NCBI GenBank assembly: GCA_963712305.1
Contig: CAVQHI010000003.1
Span: forward strand, 62,001 to 126,000
Source: DATFNI01 sp963712305
Lineage (GTDB): Bacteria; Bacteroidota; Rhodothermia; Balneolales; DATFMH01
Direction of reading: 5' to 3'
Length of the DNA: 64,000 bases
The notes under the pieces were generated by a model. It searched no databases. It worked only from the letters and a program-made list of their open reading frames with translations, and was not told the origin of the DNA. Below are positions 7,965 through 17,214 of the stretch, one piece after another. Position numbers and translations under genes: made by a program. The first letter of the stretch is position 1; each line of letters begins with the position of its first letter.

Positions 7965-8363
7965 ATGAGCAAAATTGAAAATTTCGAAGATCTTGATTGT
8001 TGGAAGAAGGCAAGAGAATTGGTGAACCAAATGTACATGATTGCCAAAAGCACATCATTATCTCGAGATTTTGCATTGAAAGATCAGATACTTAGGGCTG
8101 CTATTTCAACTATGACAAATATAGCAGAAGGGTTTTCTCGATTTAGCAAGAAGGATTTTATCCTTTTTCTGAATTATTCACAGAGTTCCTCAGCGGAAGT
8201 TAAAAGCCTTCTGTATGTAGCTCTTGACCTTGGGTATATATCAAACGTGGAGGCAGAAAAATTCCAACGCCTGTGTGATTCCTGTCGTTTTATGACTTTA
8301 GGACTTATAAAGCACCTTAAATCAAACAAAACTGAAGAAGAAATTCTTCTATATGAAACATAA
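7965..8363 (+). CDS. Four-helix-bundle protein (S23/IVP family)
   Basis: A 132-residue, mostly helical protein of the family named after proteins encoded in 23S rRNA intervening sequences. Its marks are the N-terminal FEDLDCWKKARELVNQMY, the central LRAAISTMTNIAEGFSR, and SQSSSAEVKSLLYVALDLGYI. Relatives pentamerise and include the accessory protein Avd of diversity-generating retroelements, but most have no known role. A strong Shine-Dalgarno GGAGG lies 6 nt before the ATG, unlike the permease genes. It stands between the adaptor and ATPase genes of an exporter, where such a gene is not normally found. It may be a late insertion or a regulator. No reverse transcriptase or template/variable repeat is nearby. 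Confidence 0.9.
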   Translation: MSKIENFEDLDCWKKARELVNQMYMIAKSTSLSRDFALKDQILRAAISTMTNIAEGFSRFSKKDFILFLNYSQSSSAEVKSLLYVALDLGYISNVEAEKFQRLCDSCRFMTLGLIKHLKSNKTEEEILLYET

Positions 8364-8383
8364 GTATGAGGGATAATTACCCT

Positions 8384-8433
8384 AACACCCTAACACCCTA
8401 ACACCCTAACACCCTAACACTTTAACACTTTAA
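8384..8433. repeat. 8-nt tandem repeat (CTAACACC) before the first ATPase gene
   Basis: CTAACACC is repeated five times and passes into TTTAACAC units, ending 6 nt before the ATG of the ATPase gene. Related TTAACACC blocks lie directly before nearly every permease start in the array. Confidence 0.9.
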
Positions 8434-8439
8434 ATCACT

Positions 8440-9129
8440 ATGATTCGCACTGTCAACCTAAAAAAACTCTACACCACCGACGAGGTGGAAACGACGGCTC
8501 TGAATGATGTGAACCTCGAGATCAAGGAAGGTGAGTTCGTGGCTGTAATGGGACCGTCGGGTTGTGGAAAATCTACTCTTCTGAATCTTTTAGGCCTACT
8601 CGATAATCCAAGCGAAGGGGAATACCACTTCATTGGCAATGAGGTATCTAAATATTCAGAACGGGAACGAGCACACCTTCGGAAAGGTAATATCGGGTTC
8701 ATCTTTCAGAGTTTTAACCTGATCGATGAGCTCACGGTATTTGAAAATGTCGAACTGCCATTGCTCTATCTGAAAGTGCCTGAATCAGAGCGCAAAGAGA
8801 AAGTCGAAGCCGCACTGACACGCATGGACATCATGCACCGGAGAAACCATTTCCCTCAACAGCTATCCGGTGGACAGCAGCAACGCGTGGCAATCGCGCG
8901 TGCCGTCGTCGCCGGACCCAAACTCATCCTCGCCGACGAACCGACCGGTAACCTGGATTCCGATCGAAGCGAGGAAGTCCTGAACTTGTTAACCGGACTG
9001 AATGAACAAGGAACGACCATCGTCATGGTAACTCACTCACCCTACGATGCCGACTACGCCCATCGCATCATCAACCTGTTTGACGGCCAGATCGTAACCG
9101 AAAACTTCAACGAGAAATTTCATGTGTGA
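8440..9129 (+). CDS. ABC transporter ATP-binding protein (LolD/MacB type), first copy
   Basis: A 229-residue nucleotide-binding subunit. Walker A is GPSGCGKST (about 38-46), the signature is LSGGQQQRVAIARA, Walker B is LILADEPTGNLDS, and the switch histidine is in MVTHSPY. These match the family that powers FtsX-type permeases (MacB, LolCDE), which convert ATP hydrolysis into mechanical motion of periplasmic domains rather than classical transport through a pore. It would act as a dimer under one or two of the twelve permeases. It follows the four-helix-bundle gene by 76 bp of tandem repeat and precedes P1 by 81 bp. ATG start. Confidence 0.95.
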   Translation: MIRTVNLKKLYTTDEVETTALNDVNLEIKEGEFVAVMGPSGCGKSTLLNLLGLLDNPSEGEYHFIGNEVSKYSERERAHLRKGNIGFIFQSFNLIDELTVFENVELPLLYLKVPESERKEKVEAALTRMDIMHRRNHFPQQLSGGQQQRVAIARAVVAGPKLILADEPTGNLDSDRSEEVLNLLTGLNEQGTTIVMVTHSPYDADYAHRIINLFDGQIVTENFNEKFHV

Positions 9130-9210
9130 AAAAGCTTTCAGCATTCAGCTATCAGCGGTCAGCCTGCCAAGTGTTACTTAAACACTTTAGCACCTTAACA
9201 CTTTAATACA

Positions 9211-11562
9211 TTGCTCAGTAATTACTTAAAAATAGCGATCCGAAACCTGAAGCGACACAAGCTCTACAGTTTCATCAACATTGCAGGGCTGGCTGTGGGG
9301 TTGACTACGACTATCCTGATCATGTTGTGGATATGGCACGAACTCAGTTTCGATCAGTTCAATAAGAATAAGGATCACCTGTACCGGGTCATGACCCAGT
9401 CGACCTACAATGCCAAAGCTTTTCCTGAGACTCCTGCAGCCCTGGCCGACGTGCTATTAAATGACATACCGGGCATAAAATACGTCGCAAAGACAACATG
9501 GAGTATGCCCTTGTTATTTGGTGTGGGGCAGAATCACCAAAAAGAAAATGGGCTGTATGTTGGAGCTGATTTTCTGAATATGTTCACATATCCGCTGTTA
9601 AAGGGCAATCCCCAAAAAGCACTGGAGGATCCAAATGACATTGTTATCACAAAAGAACTGGCCCGGAAATATTTCGGAAATGAAGATCCCATTGGCAAGA
9701 CCGTAAAAATATCCAACGACCAGGACTACCAGGTAACCTGTGTACTAAAAGAAATACCTTCCAACTCCTCTTTCCAGTTCGATTTCTTATTGCCTGAGTC
9801 ACAGTTTGAAAAAGGGAAAAACTGGCTGAAGAATCATTGGGGTGTTCTTACACTGACAACCTATGTTCAGTTGGATGATCAAGCAGATAAAGCTCAGGTA
9901 TCAAAAAAGATCCTGAATCTTATTCCGCAACACGATCCCGCAGAAAAGGGTACTAAACTGCACCTGGAATCAGTCACGGATATGCATCTCTACGCAAGCT
10001 TCCTACATGGAAAGCCAGAAGGAGGACGCATCAACGGTATTTATCTTTTCTCAGTGCTTGCCATTTTCATACTGGCCATTGCCTGTATCAATTTCATGAA
10101 CTTGTCGACAGCCCGTGCAGCACAACGAGCCAAAGAGGTCGGGATCAAAAAAGTGAATGGAGCAGGCCGGGGAGTACTAACGATGCAGTTCCTTGGTGAA
10201 GCTTTACTCATGGCTTTTTTCTCCACTCTGATCGCACTGGTCCTGGTTAAGCTGCTTCTTCCCGTATTGAATCAGGTAACGCGACAACAGGTTCCGTCAC
10301 ACTTTGAGAATCCAGTGTTCATTTTTTCCGTGCTACTGGTCACAATTGTTACCGGATTATTAGCGGGAAGTTATCCTGCATTTTTCCTCTCATCCCTGAA
10401 GCCAGTCGCAACACTTAAAGGCGGCATTGAAAAGAAGACGAGCAGTGTCTTCATTAGGAAGGGATTAGTAACCTTTCAATTCGTCATCTCGGTGTTTCTG
10501 ATCATTGCCACGATCGTCATCTACAAACAGATCCAGTTTGTAGAGCATCAGGACTTAGGCTATAACAAGGAACATCTCATCCTGATGCCTCTTCAGGGTG
10601 GCATGTATTCTAAAAAGGATGTATTAAAACAAAGTCTGCTGCATCAAAATGGTATTCAGAATGTTTCGTTTGTCAGTGTCAATCCAATCAACATACAATC
10701 CTCATCGGGTGATTTGAACTGGCAGGGCAAACCTAAAAATCAATCTGTAAGTGTCTGTCCGCTCCAGGTTGGATATGATTTTCTGAAGACAATGCAGATC
10801 CCGTTAGTATCTGGCCGCAGCTTTTCAAATCAATATGCTTCTGATTCCACGGCTTATATAATCAACGAGGCTGCGGCGAACCTGATGGGGATGAAAAATC
10901 CTGTTGGAAAGACGATTGATTTCTGGCTGGGTAAGGGACATATCATTGGAGTCATTAAGGATTATCATTTTACATCTCTCCACGAGAAGATTAAGCCAAT
11001 GATCCTAATGCTTGCCCCCGGGAATGCCAGTTATGCCTTAGTTCGAACTCGTAAAGGGGAGTCTCAGGCGGCAATTACGGGCATGAGTCAAATAGCCAAA
11101 CAATTGAGTCCGGCCTATCCGTTTGAATATCATTTTGTTGACGCTTTATACAATCATTTGTACCAGAACGAATCAACTACCGTAACAATAGCCGGGTATT
11201 TCTCTCTGCTCGCCGTTTTGATTTCCTGCATGGGCTTGTTCGGCTTGACCGTATTTATGACCGAACAACGGTCGAAAGAGTTCGGGATACGTAAAGTTCT
11301 AGGGGCTTCCGTATCAGGCATTGCTTACCTGGTCTCAAGAGAATACATGAAACTGGTCGGAATCGGTTTTCTGGTGGCCGTACCGATAGCATGGTACGCC
11401 ATGTATCTCTGGCTCGAAAACTACGCCTATCACATGAATATCGGCGCCGGAACCATCATTATTGCCGGGGTTATCGCTGTGATCATCACAATTGCAACGG
11501 TGAGCTGGCAATCGATACGCGCAGCGGTCGCTAACCCGGTGGAGAGCTTACGCAATGAGTAA
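9211..11562 (+). CDS. FtsX/MacB-type ABC permease, P1
   Basis: 783 residues in two halves, each a MacB-like periplasmic domain plus an FtsX membrane module, giving eight predicted helices: one at about 20-42, three at about 275-410, one near 430-450 and three at about 660-775. The two cytoplasmic coupling segments that should touch the ATPase read AKEVGIKKVNGA and SKEFGIRKVLGA; the first is the most divergent in the array (KKVNG). It starts with TTG, without a Shine-Dalgarno, immediately after TTAACACTTTAATACA. Its 5' 90 bases (KRHKLYSFINIAGLAVGL) are shared with P2, P9 and P11. It ends NPVESLRNE. It has no fused ATPase, so it must use the separate subunits. Confidence 0.95.
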   Translation: MLSNYLKIAIRNLKRHKLYSFINIAGLAVGLTTTILIMLWIWHELSFDQFNKNKDHLYRVMTQSTYNAKAFPETPAALADVLLNDIPGIKYVAKTTWSMPLLFGVGQNHQKENGLYVGADFLNMFTYPLLKGNPQKALEDPNDIVITKELARKYFGNEDPIGKTVKISNDQDYQVTCVLKEIPSNSSFQFDFLLPESQFEKGKNWLKNHWGVLTLTTYVQLDDQADKAQVSKKILNLIPQHDPAEKGTKLHLESVTDMHLYASFLHGKPEGGRINGIYLFSVLAIFILAIACINFMNLSTARAAQRAKEVGIKKVNGAGRGVLTMQFLGEALLMAFFSTLIALVLVKLLLPVLNQVTRQQVPSHFENPVFIFSVLLVTIVTGLLAGSYPAFFLSSLKPVATLKGGIEKKTSSVFIRKGLVTFQFVISVFLIIATIVIYKQIQFVEHQDLGYNKEHLILMPLQGGMYSKKDVLKQSLLHQNGIQNVSFVSVNPINIQSSSGDLNWQGKPKNQSVSVCPLQVGYDFLKTMQIPLVSGRSFSNQYASDSTAYIINEAAANLMGMKNPVGKTIDFWLGKGHIIGVIKDYHFTSLHEKIKPMILMLAPGNASYALVRTRKGESQAAITGMSQIAKQLSPAYPFEYHFVDALYNHLYQNESTTVTIAGYFSLLAVLISCMGLFGLTVFMTEQRSKEFGIRKVLGASVSGIAYLVSREYMKLVGIGFLVAVPIAWYAMYLWLENYAYHMNIGAGTIIIAGVIAVIITIATVSWQSIRAAVANPVESLRNE

Positions 11563-11570
11563 TTCAGTGA

Positions 11571-11695
11571 ACAGTGATCAATAAACAGTAAACAGTAGAC
11601 ATGAGTATTGAGTACTGAGTAGTGAGATGAGCTGATGGCTGACAGCTGAAAGCCGATAGCTCACTTTAACACTTTAACATCTAAATACCTAAACA
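11571..11695. repeat. Composite short-repeat spacer between P1 and P2 (type example)
   Basis: Four low-complexity blocks follow one another: AACAGTRAACAGT words (period about 7), then TGAGTATTGAGTACTGAG words (period about 8), then GCTGATGGCTGACAGCTGA words, then TTTAACACTTTAACA words that run to the start codon. The same blocks in the same order fill the spacers at 14165-14283, 16775-16880, 27243-27357 and 29785-29967, with variable copy numbers. Confidence 0.85.
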
Positions 11696-11697
11696 CG

Positions 11698-14160
11698 TTG
11701 ATACGCAACTACTTAAAAATATCACTCCGAAACCTGAAGAGGCACAAGCTCTACAGTTTCATCAATATTGCCGGACTATCCGTTGGGTTGACCGTGTGCA
11801 TATTGATACTGATGTATGTACAATTTCAGTGGAGCTTTGATCAGTTTAACACTAAGTCTGACAGGATCTACAGGGCGTGGGTAAAGGAGAGTTATGCAAG
11901 CGGTGAGAAACATTTTAACGTGGCGACGCCCGTCCCGCTGGGACCGACTCTGAAGCAGAATATTCCCGAAGTTGACGCTGTGACGCGTATCTATGCATTC
12001 AATGATGTTGTGAAAACTGAGAGTGATCAGCAGGAAACACCTGAGTCGGTGATGATGGTTGACCCGGCGTTTCTAAAGATTTTCGATTTCAACCTTGTTC
12101 GCGGCGATAAGAATACGGTATTCGGTAAGCCTAATTCTGTTGTCATCACTCCTGACATTGCCAAACAATTTTTCGGGAAACAGGACCCCATTCAAAAAAC
12201 ACTGTCTATCAAGACCGGTGATAAGATTACTAACTTTGTTGTAACGGGTATTATTAAAGCACCACCGGCAAATTCCAGCCTCCAGTTTCAGATACTCATC
12301 CCATTTTCAAACGCCTCGGCATTCTTCAATCAGCGCTTTCAGCACAGTTGGTTTAACGTATCGGTTGAAACTTATGTCTTGCTAAACAAAGATATTACAC
12401 CGACTCAGCTGACCGGCAAGCTTGCGGCTATGATGAAACAGACTCTTGGGGAGGATTATAACCGGAGCCATTATACCGTTGGACTGCAGCCATTATCTGA
12501 TATTCATTTAAACATTACCTATCCAACGGCTATTGCTTCGGTCACGAATCCGGTCTATTCCTACATTCTTGCGGTTATTGCCTTGCTTATACTAGCTATA
12601 GCTTGCATAAACTTCATGACACTGGCAATCAGCCGTTCTGTTTTCAGGGGCAAGGAAGTAGGGATCAGAAAGACTATTGGAGCAGAACGAAAACAGTTAA
12701 TTACGCAGTTCTGGGGCGAAGCCTTCCTGGTTACGGTCATCGGACTTGCAGTGAGTAGTATACTGGCCACCCTGTTTCTGCCTCTTTTTAACCAACTTGC
12801 CGGAACTCGACTCGTCCTTGCTTTTTCATGGCAGACATTACTCATCATTGGAGGCTCGGCTTTGCTCATCAGCCTGATAGCGGGCATTTATCCGGCGCTC
12901 ATAATTTCCGGACTCCGTCCATCAGAAGTGTTAAAAGGGAAAGTCAAAATTACAGGAAATAATAGCTTTTTCCGCAAGGGGATGATCGTATTCCAGTTTG
13001 CACTTTCTATTATTTTGATCATCGGCACCATCATCATTAATCAGCAGATGGAGTATGTTCGAACAACCGATCTCGGATACAAAAAAGATGAACTGGTCGT
13101 ACTTCCGTCCGGATTCAAGCCGGGTCCCAACACTCCGGTCAGCAAGGTATTCCAGGATGCTCAACGCCGCAAACAGCTGCTTGAAACTAAACTCAAATCG
13201 ATCAGCGGCATCCAAGAAATATCTGCATCTATCTACACGCCTGTACAATCGAGCGGCTGGTTTAATGCTGACTTTACAGACAACCAGGGGCAGCGACACG
13301 ATTTTCATTTCAACGTCGTCGATGCCAATTTCCTGTCGACGATTGATGCAAAAATGGTGGAAGGCCATTTCTTTTCGAAAAAGAATACCTCTGACGAACA
13401 TCGAGGCATTGTAGTAAATGAGGCACTTGTTAAGCGATTTGGCTGGAAGAATCCGATTGGCAAGCGATTACCGGGACCACGATTTAAAAACCATCAAGTG
13501 ATAGGAGTGATCAGCGATTTTCATTACCAGTCGCTGCACACGTCGATTGAGCCGCTTGTCCTGGCAATGAATCCTGATTTGATTTTTAGCGGGATTGAGA
13601 ACATCAGTGCTGTTTATCCGCCATCCGCCCGGTATATCATAAGACTCCATACGGATAATATACCGGCGACCATGGACAGATTGAAGCAGGTCTGGAAAGA
13701 AATCGCTCCGGCTGTTCCCTTTGAGTATACATTTGTGGATACCGCGCTCGACAACCAGTACCGGCAGGAAGAACGGCTTGGAAATATTGTCATGTGGGGA
13801 TCTTTGTTGGCTATCGTCCTTGCCTGTTTGGGATTGTTTGGTCTGTCCGTTTTCTCGGCGCAGCAACGCACGAAAGAGATTGGAATCCGGAAAGTCCTTG
13901 GATCCTCGGTCGCCAGAATCGTTGTACTGCTTTCCAAAGATTTCCTGGCGCTGGTTGGGATGGGTTTCATGATCGCCATACCCGTCGCCTGGTTTGTCAT
14001 GAATCGGTGGCTCGAAAACTTCGCCTATCACATCAATATCGGACTGGGGATTTTCCTGCTGGCAGGTGCCATCGCCTTATTGATAGCCCTTGCAACCGTG
14101 AGCTGGCAATCGATACGCGCAGCAGTCGCTAATCCGGTTGAGAGTTTACACAATGAATAA
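11698..14160 (+). CDS. FtsX/MacB-type ABC permease, P2
   Basis: 820 residues, the longest intact member, with two MacB/FtsX halves and eight predicted membrane helices. Coupling segments are GKEVGIRKTIGA and TKEIGIRKVLGS. P2 and P3 are sister genes: both have YVQFxWSFDxFNTKSDRIYRxW near the N-terminus, MMVDPAF at about residue 120, GDKNTV, and QYRQ before the last module. They look like a recent tandem duplication. TTG start directly followed by ATACGCAACTAC, a start also used by P3 and the second ATPase gene. It ends NPVESLHNE. No Shine-Dalgarno is visible; the repeat spacer runs up to the start. Confidence 0.95.
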   Translation: MIRNYLKISLRNLKRHKLYSFINIAGLSVGLTVCILILMYVQFQWSFDQFNTKSDRIYRAWVKESYASGEKHFNVATPVPLGPTLKQNIPEVDAVTRIYAFNDVVKTESDQQETPESVMMVDPAFLKIFDFNLVRGDKNTVFGKPNSVVITPDIAKQFFGKQDPIQKTLSIKTGDKITNFVVTGIIKAPPANSSLQFQILIPFSNASAFFNQRFQHSWFNVSVETYVLLNKDITPTQLTGKLAAMMKQTLGEDYNRSHYTVGLQPLSDIHLNITYPTAIASVTNPVYSYILAVIALLILAIACINFMTLAISRSVFRGKEVGIRKTIGAERKQLITQFWGEAFLVTVIGLAVSSILATLFLPLFNQLAGTRLVLAFSWQTLLIIGGSALLISLIAGIYPALIISGLRPSEVLKGKVKITGNNSFFRKGMIVFQFALSIILIIGTIIINQQMEYVRTTDLGYKKDELVVLPSGFKPGPNTPVSKVFQDAQRRKQLLETKLKSISGIQEISASIYTPVQSSGWFNADFTDNQGQRHDFHFNVVDANFLSTIDAKMVEGHFFSKKNTSDEHRGIVVNEALVKRFGWKNPIGKRLPGPRFKNHQVIGVISDFHYQSLHTSIEPLVLAMNPDLIFSGIENISAVYPPSARYIIRLHTDNIPATMDRLKQVWKEIAPAVPFEYTFVDTALDNQYRQEERLGNIVMWGSLLAIVLACLGLFGLSVFSAQQRTKEIGIRKVLGSSVARIVVLLSKDFLALVGMGFMIAIPVAWFVMNRWLENFAYHINIGLGIFLLAGAIALLIALATVSWQSIRAAVANPVESLHNE

Positions 14161-14283
14161 TTCAGTGAACAGTGATCAATAAACAGTAATCATGAGTATT
14201 GAGTACAGAGTAGTGAGATAAGCTGAAAGCTGATAGCTGATGGCTGACAGCTACTTCAACACTTTAACACCTAAACACCTCCT

Positions 14284-16771
14284 TTGATACGCAATTATTT
14301 AAAAATAGCATTCCGAAATCTGAGCCGGAACAAATTATACAGCTTTATCAACATCACAGGGCTGGCGGTCGGACTGTCCGTATGCGTTCTTATCCTTCTC
14401 TACGTCCAGTTCGAGTGGAGTTTTGATACCTTCAATACCAAATCAGACCGGATTTACCGGATGTGGACAAGAACGAAAACTCCGGAGGGTAAGATTAATC
14501 TAAGTGCGGCTACACCTTTGCCGTTTGGGCAAGCCCTTCAGGATAACATACCGGGCGTGGAAGCCAATACTCGCCTGACAGCCTTTCAGGATCTGGTTAA
14601 AACACCGTCCCAGGAAGAGGCACATCCTGGCGAGTTTATGATGGTGGACCCGGCCTTTTTCAAAATCTTTGATTACAAACTGCTGGAAGGCGATAAGAAT
14701 ACAGTCCTCAATAAACCTAACGCCGTTGTTCTGACGCCAGAAATGGCCCGCAAGTTTTTTGGAACAACGAATCCTATCCAGCAGACTCTGTCGATAAAGA
14801 TAGGAGATCAATACAAGGAATTTGCCGTCACGGGCATAGTGGAAAAGCCGCCCGCCAATTCCAGCCTTCAATACCAGATGCTCATTTCATTTGCCAATGC
14901 GAAGGATAAATTTCCCGACCAGTTAATGCATAGCTGGGTCCCCGAGGTGGTTGTTAATTCGACCTACGTATTACTCCGTAAAGGAATGCAGCCCGACCAA
15001 CTGACGGCAAAGATGAATGAACTCATACGACAGGAATTAGGAGATCAATATAAAAAGGAAGGGTATAAGACCGGCTTTCAACCCCTTACGGATATTCACT
15101 TGGATACCAAATATCCACAGGCCATTGCCAATGTGACGGATCCGGCCTACGCCTATATTCTTGCCGTGATTGCTTTGCTGGTTCTGGCGATTGCCTGCAT
15201 CAATTTCATTACGCTTGCTGTTAGCCAGTCGGCATCAAGAGCCAAAGAGGTGGGAATTCGTAAGACTATCGGTGCCGAACGCCGGCATCTGATGTTTCAA
15301 TCGTGGAGCGAGGGCCTTTTAATCACCGTCTTTGCATTGGTTCTGGGTATTATCCTTTCCGCCCTGTTTTTGCCTCTCTTTAAACAGCTCACGGATACCC
15401 CGCTGAGCCTGCATTTTTCATGGTTTGAGCTCGTATCCTTTGGCGGACTGGCCCTGCTGGTCAGTTTAATCACAGGTATCTATCCGGCGCTGATATTGTC
15501 CGGCCTGAATCCGGTTGAAATACTTCGGGGTAAACTTGCCCCGGCAAGTCGCGGGAGCGACCGGGGGCGTTTTCATCAGGTGATGGTCATCTTCCAGTTT
15601 ACGCTTTCTATGGCGCTGGTTATTGCCACCTTCATCGTTCAAGGCCAGATGAAGTATGCCCGGACTACCAATCTGGGTTATAACAAAGATGAACTGCTTG
15701 TTTTGCCGTCCGGTCTCGACCGGCTGTCCGGTCCCCGTAGTTCCCGGACCAATACGCTGGTTGATAGAAGCAGGGTAATGAGAAGGCTTCTGGAAACGAA
15801 GCTTCAATCCGTTCAGGGAGTTCGGCAAATAAGTACTGCCGTATTTACGCCTGTTCAGCTTACCGGATGGTATAATCTCGGTTTTAAAGACAACCAGGGG
15901 CAGCAGCAGAATATCCATTTCAATATCATCGATACGCATTTTCTATCCACCATGGGCATCAAGCTTGTGAAAGGACGGGGATTCTCTGATAATAATCTGT
16001 CTGATGAACAAGGTGGGATTATCGTAAACCAGGCTTTAGTCAAGTATTTCGGGTGGAAGGATCCGATCGGGAAGCGATTGCCCGGACCAAAGTTTAAAGA
16101 TCATAAGGTGATTGGAGTGGTGAAGGATTTTCATTACCAGTCGCTCTACAAACCGATAGAACCTCTCGTGCTGGCGATGAATCCGGATCTGATTATGAGC
16201 GGGATCAACAGGATATTTATTTATGACAACCCAGAACCGCGATACATTGTAAAATTACACAGTGACGACCTTACCGCCACCATGAAGCAGATTAAAAATG
16301 TATGGTCTGAATCAGTTCCCGGTACGCCGTTCAATTACACCTTCGCGGATCAGGCGTTAGATCAGCAGTACCGGCAGTCCGAGCATTTCAGTGAGATTGT
16401 CACTACGGCTTCCATGTTAGCCATTCTTCTGGCCTGTCTCGGGTTATTCGGACTTTCCTCGCTGATGGCGGTGCGCCGCACCAAGGAAATTGGTATCCGC
16501 AAAGTGATGGGCGCTTCGGTGACCGGCATCGTGGCATTGCTTTCCAAGGATTTTCTGAAGCTGGTCGGCATCGGTTTTTGATCGCAATACCGATCGCCTG
16601 GTACGCGATGCACCGCTGGCTGCAGGATTTTGCGTACCACATTCATATCGGAGTGGGAATATTTGCAATAACTGGTGCCTTGGCGATGGTGATTGCTTTA
16701 GCTAACCGTAAGTTGGTAATCGGTGAGCAGCGGCGATTGCGAATCCGGTGGAGAGCCTGCGCAATGAATAA
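14284..16771 (+). pseudogene. FtsX/MacB-type ABC permease, P3, frameshifted 3' end
   Basis: The frame is open from the TTG at 14284 to a TGA at 16579-16581, giving 765 residues that stop inside the last FtsX module at LVGIGF. P9 has six T's at the matching place and reads on as LIAVPIAWYAMHRWL; P3 has five. The lost part continues in another frame (AIPIAWYAMHRWLQDFAYHI). Further indels lie near 16700-16735, and the ancestral stop lies at 16769-16771. The product would lack the last one or two membrane helices. Coupling segments are AKEVGIRKTIGA and TKEIGIRKVMGA. Several indels in the last 200 bases favour real decay, but the first is a homopolymer change that could be a sequencing error. Confidence 0.8.
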
Positions 16772-16917
16772 TTCAGTGAACGGTGATCAAGAAATAGTAA
16801 ACATGAGTATTGAGTATTGAGTAATGGGATATGAGTTAGCTGAAAGCTGACCGCCGATCGCTGATAGCCACTTTAACATGTCAGAAAATGTTGCGGAAGG
16901 AGTAAGTGATCAGAAAA

Positions 16918-16954
16918 TGTCCGGAATCGAACATCCGGTGTTCGCAGGCGTACA
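16918..16954. promoter_or_regulatory. Paired activator sites (UAS) before P4
   Basis: Site 1 at 16918-16933 is TGTCCGGAATCGAACA, identical to the 6447 site. Site 2 at 16939-16954 is TGTTCGCAGGCGTACA, nearly identical to the 32730 site. Start-to-start spacing is 21 bp and the pair ends 51 bp before a sigma-54-type promoter. This is the only part of the 16772-17145 spacer that does not consist of the short repeats. Confidence 0.85.
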
Positions 16955-17005
16955 GCTATTGAGGGTTGAATCGGCCATTCTATCTATAAATGACTGTTTT
17001 TAGTT

Positions 17006-17021
17006 TGGCCTGCTATTTGCT
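17006..17021 (+). promoter_or_regulatory. Sigma-54 (-24/-12) promoter before P4
   Basis: TGGCCTG-CTAT-TTGCT keeps the invariant GG and GC of the -24/-12 elements at the correct spacing. The surrounding TTTAGTTTGGCCTGCTATTTGC is also present at the 32798 promoter, so the two are copies of one module. It would start a second transcription unit running from P4 to P9. Confidence 0.85.
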
Positions 17022-17214
17022 TTATATGACAAACAGGTATGCCTGTAGGCTGGAAATAGTGAGACATGAGTATAGAGTAGTGAGATATGAGATAAGCTGA
17101 AAGCATAGCCCACTTAAACACTTTAACACCCTAACACCGTAACACCTTATACGCAACTACTTCAAAATAGCCCTCCGGAATCTTGTCAAAAACAAGAGCC
17201 ACACCCTGATCAAC

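Noticed and set aside
7965..8363. Diversity-generating retroelement suggested by the Avd-like protein
   Set aside because: No reverse transcriptase, template repeat or variable repeat was seen nearby.
13468..14031. Long antisense open frame within P2
   Set aside because: It is opposite a strongly conserved permease coding region and its translation has no recognisable protein features; the same holds for 15466-15939 opposite P3.
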